From: Pseudovibrio flavus
GTDB lineage: Bacteria > Pseudomonadota > Alphaproteobacteria > Rhizobiales > Stappiaceae
DNA: 64,000 bases
Direction of reading: 5' to 3'
NCBI RefSeq assembly: GCF_009711345.1
Contig: NZ_SMMA01000047.1
Location: 623-64,622, forward strand
The first letter of the stretch is position 1. Every line of letters starts with the position of its first letter. Position numbers and translations under genes: made by a program. The notes beneath the pieces were generated by a model. It did not search any database. It was not told the DNA's origin and was given only the letters and a program-made list of their open reading frames with translations. Positions 8,065 to 16,285 of the stretch are shown here, piece after piece.

Positions 8065-8074
8065 TATGCGCATA
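8065..8074. promoter_or_regulatory. Palindrome in the toxin-antitoxin promoter region
   Basis: A perfect 10-bp palindrome TATGCGCATA lies 45 bp upstream of the antitoxin start, surrounded by repeated CATA/TATG elements. Xre-type antitoxins usually autorepress from such sites, so it is a plausible operator. Confidence 0.35.
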
Positions 8075-8088
8075 GGTGTAAATAGCAA

Positions 8089-8122
8089 GAGAGCCCGCCC
8101 CATATTTCAGGAGCAGGCTCTC
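8089..8122 (-). terminator. Likely terminator of the iclR-type gene
   Basis: GAGAGCC (8089-8095) pairs with GGCTCTC (8116-8122) around a 20-nt loop. On the minus strand it is followed by TTGCTATTT, a weak T tract. It lies 59 bp after the IclR stop codon. Confidence 0.5.
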
Positions 8123-8180
8123 AATTTTGCGGAATATCGACAGCTAAAAATGGAACGCGACAATCCGTCCCGATAGCTTC

Positions 8181-8942
8181 TTATTTAGCGCCCAAAAGCT
8201 TGGAAAGCGCATGCGCCTTGGTAACGGCCAAACGGCGGAATTCCTTGATCATTTCATCGGTCAAGCGCACTGTAGGGGTGGCGATACCAAGCGTTCCGAC
8301 AGGCTGGTTCTCGTGATCGAGAATTGGAGCCGCAATACAGCCAACGCCCTTGATATGCTCTTCGATCTCCATCGCAACACCTTCTTTGCGGATGGATTCC
8401 AGCAGATCGATAAAGGACTGTATATCACCCACAGCACCGGTAGAACGCAGACCCGAGATCACCTTTTTCTGTATGCACTCGCGCGCATGGGACAAGAAGG
8501 CACGTCCATTAGCAGAGCCATGAAGTGGTAGTCTTTGACCTAGCGGCTGCGAAGGTTTCAGCGAATATGTGCTTTCGCGCTTGGAAACAATGACGAGGCA
8601 ATCGCCATCTGGAATGCACAAATTGATGTTCTCATTTGTGATAGATTCCAGCTCGTCCATGAACGGCTGAGCCGCCATAACCACGCTGTTGCTATCCACA
8701 ATTCTGGAACCGAGATTCAAAAAACGGAACGTACAGCGATACTTACCACTCGTCTCACACTGCTCCACATAGCCGATATTAATCAGCGTGAGCAGGATAC
8801 GATGCACAGTTGTTTTTGGCATATCGACAGCTGACGTAAGGCGAGCGAGATCCCAAGACTGCCGTGAAGACAGTGTCTCGATTACTTTAAACGTCTTTAC
8901 TACGGCACTAATACTAGAATCTGCCGTCTTTTTATCGTCCAT
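8181..8942 (-). CDS. IclR-family transcriptional regulator
   Basis: This 253-residue regulator has an N-terminal winged helix (KTFKVIETLSSRQSWDLARL, then MPKTTVHRILLTLINIGYVE) and an IclR effector domain with LGQRLPLHGSANGRAFLSH and GVGCIAAPILDHENQPVGTL, the part that binds small organic acids. It is transcribed away from the DapA/BCCT/AcnX operon and faces it across a 240-bp region that holds an IclR-like dyad at 9124. It most likely controls that operon in response to the pathway substrate or an intermediate. The effector is unknown. Confidence 0.92.
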   Translation of the reverse strand: MDDKKTADSSISAVVKTFKVIETLSSRQSWDLARLTSAVDMPKTTVHRILLTLINIGYVEQCETSGKYRCTFRFLNLGSRIVDSNSVVMAAQPFMDELESITNENINLCIPDGDCLVIVSKRESTYSLKPSQPLGQRLPLHGSANGRAFLSHARECIQKKVISGLRSTGAVGDIQSFIDLLESIRKEGVAMEIEEHIKGVGCIAAPILDHENQPVGTLGIATPTVRLTDEMIKEFRRLAVTKAHALSKLLGAK

Positions 8943-9123
8943 TTCTTAATCCGAATTGATTTTGAGTCCAGAAATTGGCGGCTTCACTTACAGCGTCGGC
9001 CATCGAACAAATATTTCACTAGTTCGCCCCCTTATACCTGATAGGGCTCTCATGCCCAGTGCATATTTCCCCTTATTGACGCCTACCAAACTTCGCAGCC
9101 ATATTCCAGAAAAATCAAAGTGC

Positions 9124-9140
9124 GTTCCACAATACGGAAC
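9124..9140. promoter_or_regulatory. Candidate IclR operator upstream of the dapA-like gene
   Basis: A perfect inverted repeat GTTCC-N7-GGAAC (9124-9128 and 9136-9140) lies 42 bp before the start of the DapA-family gene. IclR-family sites are commonly short TTCC/GGAA dyads of this size, and the divergent neighbour is an IclR regulator. Confidence 0.45.
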
Positions 9141-9182
9141 AATCAGCGATCCTAACAAGTTATACTCACCCACGAGGGGCAC

Positions 9183-10067
9183 ATGGAAAAGCTGCAAGGC
9201 GTTTTTGTTGTAATGACAACTCCGCTTCTGGAAGACCAGAAGATCAACTTTGACGGAGTTGCGAAGAATATTGAGCATCTCATTAGCCAGAACGTTCATG
9301 GTCTGATGGTTTGCGGTGCTCTGGGCGAGTACCTCACTCTGGATCTGGCAGAGCGCAAAGAGCTTGCAGCATTCGTGCTCAAGACTGTTGCTGGCCGCGT
9401 TCCTGTAATCGTAGGCACCATCAGCGCACGCGCTGACATCACCATCGACCTGTCCAACCATGCATACGAGCATGGCGCAGCTGGCGTTATGGTTCTGCCT
9501 CCTCCAGGCTCCGGCATCGAGCAGGAAGAAATCTACCAGTACTTCAAGACTGTATCCGACAACGTCAAAGTCGCGATCATGGCTTACAACAATCCTGGTT
9601 CTTCTGGCCTCGACATCGACTTCGACACCCTGTCTCGCATCGCGAAACTGGAAAACGTCAAGTACATCAAAGAATCTTCCGGCGACATCAAGCGCGTTAC
9701 CCGCATCGCATACGAACTGGCAGACGACATTGCTGTGTTCTGCGGTTGGGAAGACATGTGCCTTGAATCCTTCAACGCTGGCGCATCTGGCTGGGTCTGC
9801 ATGGGCGGCAACTTCGCTCCAAACATGACCCGCGACGTATTCGACCTCGTTAAGAAGGGCGAAGGCGCAGCAGCAGCTGACCTCTACAAAAAATACGTGC
9901 CTGTAGCACGCTACCTGGAAAACGCTGGCAAGGTTGTTCAGACCACCAAGTTCTTCCAGGAAGAAATGGGTCTTGTTGGCGGTATCGCACGCAACCCACG
10001 TCTGCCTTTGAACGAAGACGAAAAGGCAGCAATCCGCGCTCTGATTAAAGAACGCGACCTGCACTAA
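9183..10067 (+). CDS. DapA-family Schiff-base lyase/deaminase
   Basis: This 294-residue TIM-barrel enzyme is of the dihydrodipicolinate synthase/N-acetylneuraminate lyase superfamily. The GALGEYLTL motif (residues 45-53) matches the GTTGE region that binds the keto acid carboxylate. Tyr135 (MAYNNPG) and Lys163 (YIKESSGD) are the expected catalytic Tyr and Schiff-base Lys. Family members cleave or dehydrate 2-keto acids; one branch is the 1-pyrroline-4-hydroxy-2-carboxylate deaminase of hydroxyproline degradation, notable because aconitase X lies downstream. True DapA is unlikely given the catabolic setting. A GAGGGG ribosome site precedes the ATG. It is the first gene of the IclR-flanked cluster. 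Confidence 0.9.
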   Translation: MEKLQGVFVVMTTPLLEDQKINFDGVAKNIEHLISQNVHGLMVCGALGEYLTLDLAERKELAAFVLKTVAGRVPVIVGTISARADITIDLSNHAYEHGAAGVMVLPPPGSGIEQEEIYQYFKTVSDNVKVAIMAYNNPGSSGLDIDFDTLSRIAKLENVKYIKESSGDIKRVTRIAYELADDIAVFCGWEDMCLESFNAGASGWVCMGGNFAPNMTRDVFDLVKKGEGAAAADLYKKYVPVARYLENAGKVVQTTKFFQEEMGLVGGIARNPRLPLNEDEKAAIRALIKERDLH

Positions 10068-10077
10068 AAATAAGGTA

Positions 10078-10108
10078 AGCGGAGGCTTCGGGAGAAAAGG
10101 CCTCCGCT
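10078..10108 (+). terminator. Intercistronic hairpin between dapA-like and BCCT genes
   Basis: AGCGGAGGC (10078-10086) pairs perfectly with GCCTCCGCT (10100-10108). No T run follows, so this is more likely an mRNA-stabilising or partial attenuator hairpin than a full terminator. The remaining 100 bp up to the BCCT start show nothing else clear. Confidence 0.45.
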
Positions 10109-10207
10109 ACACCAAACCACCTGCAAAACTTATCGGTCCATCAGGACCAACTAACGAAATAGTGGGCTCTCACCCACACATCGTACTCGGGAAACTTTGG
10201 GGGAATA

Positions 10208-11806
10208 ATGAATAATACAAGTGATAGACAGGGCCTTCAGCCGCTCTCGTTCTGGCCAGCCTTTATCTGTATGGCTGCGTTCATTCTTATGGGCGTACTC
10301 TTCACAGATCAGATGGGCGCCTTCCTCAATGGCGTTCTGGACACCATTTCCGCACGCTTCGGCTGGCTGTTCATGGCCTGTGGCCTCGTCAGCTTCTTTA
10401 CAATTTTCTATCTGTTCTTCTCCAAATACGGCGACATCCGCCTCGGCGGTGCTGAAGAAAAACCAGACCTGACCCTGTTCCAGTGGTTCTCCATCTGCCT
10501 TTGCTCCGGTATCGGTACCGGTCTTCTGTTCTGGGCATCTGCAGAACCAATGTTCTTCTTCGCTCAGCCTGCTGAAGCATGGGCTGTAGAGCCTTTCAGC
10601 CGTGACGCTGGTATCATCGCGATCTCCCAGACCGCGTTCCACTGGACCATCATGCAGTACAGCATGTACACCCTGTGTGCTGTTGCAGTAGCAATGGTTG
10701 TTTACAACCGCAAAAACGAAACTTTTGCTGTTAGTACAACTCTCTACGGTCTGCTTGGCAAAGAACACACCGGCACCATCGGTAAGATCGTAAACGGCGT
10801 TTGCATCTTCACCCTCGGCGGCGCAGTAGCAAGCTCCATGGGCGGCGCACTGCTCCTGATCGGTTCCGGTCTTGAAAACGTATTCGGCATTCCTTCTAAC
10901 AGCGCTGTATGGCTGGTTGTAGCGATCATCATGACCGCTGTATTCACCATCTCCAGTATCACTGGTATGAAAAAAGGTCTGGCTCTGATTGCGGACATCA
11001 ACACCAAGGTATTCGTTGGTCTTGCGCTGTTCGTTCTCGTATTCGGCCCAACCAACTTCATTGCTGACCTTGGCGTAACTGCATTTGGTGACTTCCTCGG
11101 CGGCTTCTTCGAACGCGCTACCATCACCAACGCTATGACCACCGACGAATGGGCGAAAGGCTGGACTGTACAGTTCTGGGCATCCTTCTTCGTGGTAGCA
11201 CCGCTGATCGGTCTGTTCTACGCTCGCCTCGGTCGTGGCCGTACTGTTCGTCAGTTCATCGCAATGACCCTGTTTGGCCCATCCGCTTTCTGCTTTATCT
11301 GGATCGCGATCTTCGGCGGCACCGCAATCTACATGCAGGATTCCGGCACCCTCGACATCTGGGCAAACATCCAGGCAAACGGTATGGAAACCACCGTTTA
11401 CTCCATCTTCTCCAGCCTTCCTCTGTCTAAGCTGACCATGATCGTGTTCGTTCTTGCGATTATCGCTTCCATGGTTACCTACGCAGATCCGATGACCGCT
11501 GTTCTTGCAACTCTGTCCTGCAAGCAGTCCACCGTTGATGAAGAAGCTCCACGCAAGCTGAAAATCATCTGGGGTGCTGCAATCGGTACCGTTGCATACC
11601 TGATCATCGCAACAGGCGGCGCAGATGGTATCCGCGGCATGTTCACCCTCATCGGCTTCCCACTCATGTTCCTCGTAATGTTCGTTTGCTGGTCTGCAAT
11701 CCGCATTGCGAAGCAGATGGCTGGCGAACAGGCAGAGGGTAGCCTTCTCAAGGCTCCAAAAACCGAAAACGCTCCTGTGAGCGGTGTGGCTCAACCAGCC
11801 GAATAA
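10208..11806 (+). CDS. BCCT-family transporter with an atypical substrate site
   Basis: This 532-residue inner-membrane secondary transporter of the betaine/carnitine/choline family has about 12 membrane segments. Family landmarks are present: GIGTGLLFWASAEPM (residues 101-115), GMKKGL near 253, and WTVQFW followed by RLGRGRTVRQF (319-350). The cation-binding aromatic cage is largely missing. In the segment normally reading FYWAWWxxWSPF, this protein has QFWASFFVVAPL (322-333), and in the TM4 motif a Trp is Tyr (HWTIMQYSMY, 145-154). It therefore probably carries something other than a simple trimethylammonium compound. It lies inside the IclR-flanked operon with AcnX and an iron-dependent dehydrogenase. 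Confidence 0.92.
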   Translation: MNNTSDRQGLQPLSFWPAFICMAAFILMGVLFTDQMGAFLNGVLDTISARFGWLFMACGLVSFFTIFYLFFSKYGDIRLGGAEEKPDLTLFQWFSICLCSGIGTGLLFWASAEPMFFFAQPAEAWAVEPFSRDAGIIAISQTAFHWTIMQYSMYTLCAVAVAMVVYNRKNETFAVSTTLYGLLGKEHTGTIGKIVNGVCIFTLGGAVASSMGGALLLIGSGLENVFGIPSNSAVWLVVAIIMTAVFTISSITGMKKGLALIADINTKVFVGLALFVLVFGPTNFIADLGVTAFGDFLGGFFERATITNAMTTDEWAKGWTVQFWASFFVVAPLIGLFYARLGRGRTVRQFIAMTLFGPSAFCFIWIAIFGGTAIYMQDSGTLDIWANIQANGMETTVYSIFSSLPLSKLTMIVFVLAIIASMVTYADPMTAVLATLSCKQSTVDEEAPRKLKIIWGAAIGTVAYLIIATGGADGIRGMFTLIGFPLMFLVMFVCWSAIRIAKQMAGEQAEGSLLKAPKTENAPVSGVAQPAE

Positions 11807-11857
11807 TAATTGGCAAGTGGCTCTCTGCTCAGCAGGGAGCCACACTGGAGAGATCTG

Positions 11858-13123
11858 ATGTATCTTACAGACTATGAAAAAGCCCTACTTCAAGGGGATC
11901 ATGGTGAAGCACGCCGGATGGCAATGAACGTTTTGTTCGACCTTGCTCAATACTATGAGGTTGATCGGTTCGTCGAGATTGTCTCCTGCCACGACGACAG
12001 TACTGTATACTTCGGCGAAGCTCAGGTAGCATTTACCGAACACCTTGTAGACATTGGCGCAAAGTTCGCTGTTCCAACTTCTACAAACGCATGTGCACTG
12101 GACATGGCACGCTGGAAAGAACAGCGCCACGACCGTTCTTGGATGACAGCAACCCGCCGTATTGAAGCTTCCCATCTTCAGCTTGGCGCGGCAGCAAACT
12201 GGACCTGCGCCCCTTATCAGGCAGGCCATCAGCCATCCTTCGGTCAGCAGGTCGCCTGCGCAGAATCCAACGTAATCAATTTCGTAAACTCCGTTATCGG
12301 CGCTCGTACCAACCGTTACGCAGGCCCATTGGAGCTTCTGGCCGGTATCGCTGGCCGCGTCCCTTACTTCGGTCTGCACAAAACCGAAAACCGTAAGGCA
12401 GTCAGCTTGATGAAGCTGGCCGACGACATTACCCCAGACATGTTTGAAGACGACGACATCTTCAACCTGCTGGCTTATAACTACGGCAACATTGCTGGCG
12501 ACCAGATCTGGGCGCTCGATGGCATGCCAATGAACATCACCATGGATAACCTGAAGCAGTTCTCTGCTACAGCGGCATCCTCCGGCGGTATCGCTCTGTT
12601 CCACCTTATTGGTCTGACCCCTGAAGCACACACTCAGGAAATGGCATTCCATGGCGGCAAACCAGAGCAGGAAGTCTTGATCACCAAGGCAATGCTGGCA
12701 CAAGCTGAACGCGAGCTGTGCAATATGGACCACACCGGCCCTATTGACCTGATCTCCATCGGCTGCCCGCACTTCTCCTACGCTGAATTCGAAGCACTGG
12801 AAAAGGCATTTGACGGCCGCAAAGTGAACCCGAACACCCAGTTCTGGGTATTCACCAGCCGCTGCACCCAGCAGAGCACCAACGACAGCGGTTTGCTTGA
12901 TCGTGTGAAGGCTCTGGGTGTGGAAGTGTTCCTTGACGGCTGCACCATGGAATACCCGCTGGATAAGTGGGACACCAAGTCCATCATGACCAACTCAGGC
13001 AAGTTCGCTAACTACTGCTACTCCAAAGTCGGCATCCATCCGGTCTTCGGAAACTATCGTGACTGCGTTGAGTCTGCAGTAAGCGGCCAAGTTGTAAGAG
13101 GTAAGAAAAAATGGTCCAGCTAA
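11858..13123 (+). CDS. Aconitase X large (catalytic) subunit
   Basis: This 421-residue protein is of the AcnX/DUF521 family. Cys residues placed to hold the Fe-S cluster lie in ISIGCPHFSY, FTSRCTQQ and FLDGCTMEYP in the last third. In characterised bacteria this two-subunit type (AcnX-IIa/b) is a cis-3-hydroxy-L-proline dehydratase giving 1-pyrroline-2-carboxylate; archaeal relatives dehydrate mevalonate 5-phosphate. I chose the ATG at 11858, which has a GGAG ribosome site at 11847-11850; the frame is open upstream to about 11810 without one. The gene overlaps its small-subunit partner by 13 bp. The substrate here is an inference from the family. Confidence 0.9.
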   Translation: MYLTDYEKALLQGDHGEARRMAMNVLFDLAQYYEVDRFVEIVSCHDDSTVYFGEAQVAFTEHLVDIGAKFAVPTSTNACALDMARWKEQRHDRSWMTATRRIEASHLQLGAAANWTCAPYQAGHQPSFGQQVACAESNVINFVNSVIGARTNRYAGPLELLAGIAGRVPYFGLHKTENRKAVSLMKLADDITPDMFEDDDIFNLLAYNYGNIAGDQIWALDGMPMNITMDNLKQFSATAASSGGIALFHLIGLTPEAHTQEMAFHGGKPEQEVLITKAMLAQAERELCNMDHTGPIDLISIGCPHFSYAEFEALEKAFDGRKVNPNTQFWVFTSRCTQQSTNDSGLLDRVKALGVEVFLDGCTMEYPLDKWDTKSIMTNSGKFANYCYSKVGIHPVFGNYRDCVESAVSGQVVRGKKKWSS

Positions 13124-13530
13124 CCTGTAAAAACGTCATCTCCAAGGACCTGACTGCCGAGCTTATCTACTCTGAAGATCCGTTCTCTTTCGTTGGCGGC
13201 GTCAACATCCAGACCGGCGAAATTCAGGATCACCGTCACTCTGCATTCCAGCAGAACATGAAGGGCAAGATCTTCGCATTCCCGTTTGGTAAAGGCTCCA
13301 GCGGCGCTGGTCTTGTATTGATGGAAATGCTGCGCGTGGGTTCTGCACCTGCTGGCATCATCAACATTCGTACCGACCCTGTTATTCTGACCGGTCCACT
13401 GATCGCAAAGCACTTCTATGAGCAGATCCTGCCAGTGATCAACCTCTCTGAAGAAGACTACAAAAAGCTTGCTGATGCAAAATCGGTCCAGATTTTCGCA
13501 GACAGGGAAGAGCTGGTGGCATTCAACTAA
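13111..13530 (+). CDS. Aconitase X small (swivelling-domain) subunit
   Basis: This 139-residue protein of the DUF126/AcnX swivel family overlaps the large-subunit gene by 13 bp. The GKGSSGAGLVLMEML stretch (residues 60-75) is the conserved substrate-binding loop, followed by IRTDPVILTGPLIA. In fused AcnX enzymes this domain is covalently linked to the large domain. Here it is a separate polypeptide that must assemble with it. The overlap fits translational coupling at equal dosage. Confidence 0.9.
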   Translation: MVQLTCKNVISKDLTAELIYSEDPFSFVGGVNIQTGEIQDHRHSAFQQNMKGKIFAFPFGKGSSGAGLVLMEMLRVGSAPAGIINIRTDPVILTGPLIAKHFYEQILPVINLSEEDYKKLADAKSVQIFADREELVAFN

Positions 13531-13580
13531 ACAGCTGCGCGGGAGAGGTTGAGCATCCCATCCATAGACCTCTTCCGACA

Positions 13581-13613
13581 GGAAAGCGTAAGTCCCGATC
13601 TTAGGCGCTTTCC
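13581..13613 (+). terminator. Intercistronic hairpin between acnX and iron-ADH genes
   Basis: GGAAAGCG (13581-13588) pairs with CGCTTTCC (13606-13613), continued by TAAG/CTTA inside. Only a pyrimidine run follows. It lies in the 190-bp gap before the dehydrogenase start and may partly attenuate or stabilise the transcript. Confidence 0.4.
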
Positions 13614-13720
13614 CTTCCCCCCTCTCTTCTATGCCGGACGGGCACAACGCACCCATGTGCCCGCCGCGCATCCCAATCAAAGTCACCACACCAAGGCTGT
13701 GCCTTAGCAAAGGTCCCACA

Positions 13721-14890
13721 ATGTATAAAATCGACAGTTATATTCCGACCCGCATCGTATTTGGTTTGAACCGCCTGAACGAACTGGCAGAACTGAAACT
13801 GCCTGGCAAAAAAGCGCTCATCTGCGTAACCAGCGATGACCTGATGAAGAAACTCGGTTTCCAGGACCGCGTGATTGAGCTGCTTGCTAAAAACGGTGTT
13901 GAAGCTGTTGTATTCAATGGCGTTATTCCTAACCCAACCCGCGCAGGCGTAATGGCTGCTAGCGCTCTTGCAAAAGAATCCGGCTGTGACTTCGTAATCG
14001 GTCTTGGTGGTGGTTCTTCCATCGACACCGCAAAAGCAACCGCGATCATGATGCTGAACGAAGGCGATCTGTGGGACTACGCTTACACCGGCACCGGTGG
14101 CCGCAAGGAAGTAACCTGCGCAGCGCCAATCATCACCATCACCACAACAGCTGGTACCGGTACAGAAGCTGACCCTTACTGCGTGATCACCAACGAAGAC
14201 ACCGAGGAAAAGCTCGACTTCGCATGTGACGCTCTGTTCCCTACCGTTTCCATCATCGACCCTGACCTGATGAAGTCTCTCCCACGTGAGCTGACCATCT
14301 ACCAGGGCTTTGACGCTCTGTTCCACGCTCTGGAATGCTACATCACCAACCGCAACGAAAACCGCCTGATCGACATCTACGCTGAAGATGCGATCCGCAC
14401 CGTTGCTCAGTGGCTGCCAGTTGTTGTTGAAGACGGCTCCAACCTCGAAGCACGCGTAAAAATCTCTTACGCTGCAAACATCCTTTGCGGTTACACCCAG
14501 TCCCTGTGCACCGTGACTTCCCATCACATCATTGCGCAGACCATCGGCGGTATCGCACCTTCCTTCGCACACGGCGCAACCCTGATCGTTGTTGCAGAAG
14601 AATACTACAAAGACATCAAGCGCTTTGTTCCTGAGCTTCTGGAAGACATCGGCGTATTCATGGGCGCAGCTCCAATCGAAGGCGACAAGGGCCAGAACTT
14701 CATCAACGCTCTGACCGACATGATGGATGCAACCGGCGTTCGCACCCTTGCAATGTCCGATCACAAAATCTCCAAGGAAGACTGCCAGAAGATCACCGAC
14801 ATCACCTATGACGTCGTTGGTATCGATCTGGACAAGTACACCCTGACCAAGGACGACATCCACGCAATCGTGGAAAAATCCTACCGTTAA
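13721..14890 (+). CDS. Iron-containing alcohol dehydrogenase
   Basis: This 389-residue group III (iron-dependent) dehydrogenase has an NAD-binding GGGSSIDTAKA motif near residue 97 and TTAGTGTEAD near 145. The metal ligands are in GFDALFHALECY (Asp and His), SHHIIAQTIGG and AHGATL. These enzymes interconvert an alcohol and an aldehyde, for instance the DddB 3-hydroxypropionate dehydrogenase of DMSP degradation, which also neighbours a BCCT transporter; no dddD or dddC lies here. The ATG at 13721 gives the family-standard N-terminus (YIPTRIVFG). It ends the cluster and is followed by a very strong terminator. Confidence 0.92.
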   Translation: MYKIDSYIPTRIVFGLNRLNELAELKLPGKKALICVTSDDLMKKLGFQDRVIELLAKNGVEAVVFNGVIPNPTRAGVMAASALAKESGCDFVIGLGGGSSIDTAKATAIMMLNEGDLWDYAYTGTGGRKEVTCAAPIITITTTAGTGTEADPYCVITNEDTEEKLDFACDALFPTVSIIDPDLMKSLPRELTIYQGFDALFHALECYITNRNENRLIDIYAEDAIRTVAQWLPVVVEDGSNLEARVKISYAANILCGYTQSLCTVTSHHIIAQTIGGIAPSFAHGATLIVVAEEYYKDIKRFVPELLEDIGVFMGAAPIEGDKGQNFINALTDMMDATGVRTLAMSDHKISKEDCQKITDITYDVVGIDLDKYTLTKDDIHAIVEKSYR

Positions 14891-14922
14891 GCGCTCTCCT
14901 TCCCTCCCAACGAGCGTTCTCG

Positions 14923-14960
14923 CGCGGTCTGGAACTCCCGTTCCAGACCGCGTTCTTTTT
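14923..14960 (+). terminator. Strong terminator after the iron-ADH gene
   Basis: A perfect 13-bp stem CGCGGTCTGGAAC (14923-14935) and its complement (14940-14952), with a TCCC loop, are followed by TTCTTTTT. This closes the dapA-BCCT-acnX-ADH transcription unit. Confidence 0.92.
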
Positions 14961-15106
14961 CACACGGCCAGACCACACGTATATCACAGTATAGAACTCA
15001 GTAACTCTTTGATATATAGTGGCAAACAAAGATAAGCCCTGCCTGCGACTTCCCCTAAAGGAAGACAGTCAGACCTCTTTCCCTACAATTTAAAAGAGTT
15101 CTCAGG

Positions 15107-16090
15107 ATGCCCACCACCTCGCGGCTACCCTTCCTTATTCTCGCCGTGGCGGCAGCAGCTGCGTTTGGCACTGTCGCGCCGTTCTCCCGCTTTGCTGCCA
15201 TGCCTGCAGAGCACATCACATTCTATCGCCTGTTCGTAGGCTTGCTATGTCTTGTGGTGTTTATGGTGGGCTCTGGTAAGGGCAAAAAGCTCATTCACAA
15301 GCCAAGCCTGAAGTCTATCATCAGCGGCGTGATGATCTTCGGCTTCATGTTCTTCTACATTCAGGCAACGAACTACATGAAGATGGGCGTTGCGGTGATG
15401 ATCATGTATCTTTCACCGATCATCTGCGCCGTCTTTGCGCACTTCTTCTTTAACGAGAAGCTGCGGATCTCGAACATTGTCGCCGTCTTCGGCGCAATGG
15501 TTGGCTTCTTCATGATGATTGGCTTTTCCAGCGATACCGCCCAGTATGACCAGATGCATATTGGCGTGATGTACGCTGTGGCTGGCATGTTCATGTATGC
15601 CACCTTCCTGCTCATCAACCGCAAGCCATCCCCTGAATCTCCAATGCAGAGCACGTTCACCCAGCTTGCTGTGGGTGCAGCGTGTGTGGCTCCCTTTGTT
15701 GTCACGTCCGGCCAGTTGCCTAGCCTTGAGCAAAGCTTCTGGCTGTTCCTGATTGGCCTGATTTCCGGCTTCCTGCCGACCCTTGGCGCAATCATTGCCT
15801 TGCGCAATCTGCCAAGCGTAACCTTCGGCACACTCGCCTATATGGAACCTGTGACCGTGGTTGTTTTGGGATGGATGCTGTTTGCTGAAAAGCTCAACGC
15901 TATCCAGATTACTGGCTGCGTACTTATCCTGTTCTGCGGTTTCGCGCAGAGCATTCTTATGAGCCGTCGTCAGGAAGATGCGCTGGAAGTAGCGGAAGCT
16001 GAACCGATCGTTCCAAACATTCCTGAGGCTGCGATGGACATTGTAAGTCAGGTCACGCCAGTGCCAATGAACGATAAAGTGGGCGTATAA
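15107..16090 (+). CDS. DMT-superfamily (EamA) transporter
   Basis: This 327-residue inner-membrane protein has ten predicted membrane segments in two EamA repeats (first near MIMYLSPIICAVFAHFFFNE, second near TFGTLAYMEPVTVVVLGWML) and a soluble acidic tail after residue 285. It resembles permeases of the RhaT/EamA group that move amino acids or related metabolites. It lies after the strong terminator of the AcnX cluster and so has its own promoter, although same-strand proximity leaves open a link to that pathway. The substrate is unknown. Confidence 0.88.
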   Translation: MPTTSRLPFLILAVAAAAAFGTVAPFSRFAAMPAEHITFYRLFVGLLCLVVFMVGSGKGKKLIHKPSLKSIISGVMIFGFMFFYIQATNYMKMGVAVMIMYLSPIICAVFAHFFFNEKLRISNIVAVFGAMVGFFMMIGFSSDTAQYDQMHIGVMYAVAGMFMYATFLLINRKPSPESPMQSTFTQLAVGAACVAPFVVTSGQLPSLEQSFWLFLIGLISGFLPTLGAIIALRNLPSVTFGTLAYMEPVTVVVLGWMLFAEKLNAIQITGCVLILFCGFAQSILMSRRQEDALEVAEAEPIVPNIPEAAMDIVSQVTPVPMNDKVGV

Positions 16091-16110
16091 TCCGCTGAAA
16101 CTCTTAGGGA

Positions 16111-16150
16111 GGAGCAACAATGATAGGCGCTCAAGCGTGCCCGTTGCTCC
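16111..16150 (+). terminator. Probable terminator of the second DMT permease gene
   Basis: GGAGCAAC (16111-16118) pairs with GTTGCTCC (16143-16150) around a 24-nt loop and is followed by TTCCATTTTG. This is a moderate candidate because of the loop size. Confidence 0.5.
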
Positions 16151-16285
16151 TTCCATTTTGCCAAGGTCTTCCCAGTTAGAACGGCGCAGTTCCAAGCACG
16201 ACGAATACGCGCCAGTTCGCCAAGAGCCTTAGCCAAGCGCTCGCCTAGCCATTAGGCCGATACGCGCTTTTGTTTTTTACTTCCG

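Noticed and set aside
10151-11845. 564-codon open frame on the minus strand
   Set aside because: It is antisense to the BCCT transporter gene. The composition is unnatural and there is no family match by eye.
13601-14863. 420-codon open frame on the minus strand
   Set aside because: It is a mirror of the iron-dependent dehydrogenase gene with no domain signature.
10208-14890. DMSP degradation (ddd) cluster
   Set aside because: BCCT and iron-ADH genes recall dddT and dddB, but no DddD CoA-transferase/lyase or DddC dehydrogenase is present, and the BCCT substrate cage is altered.
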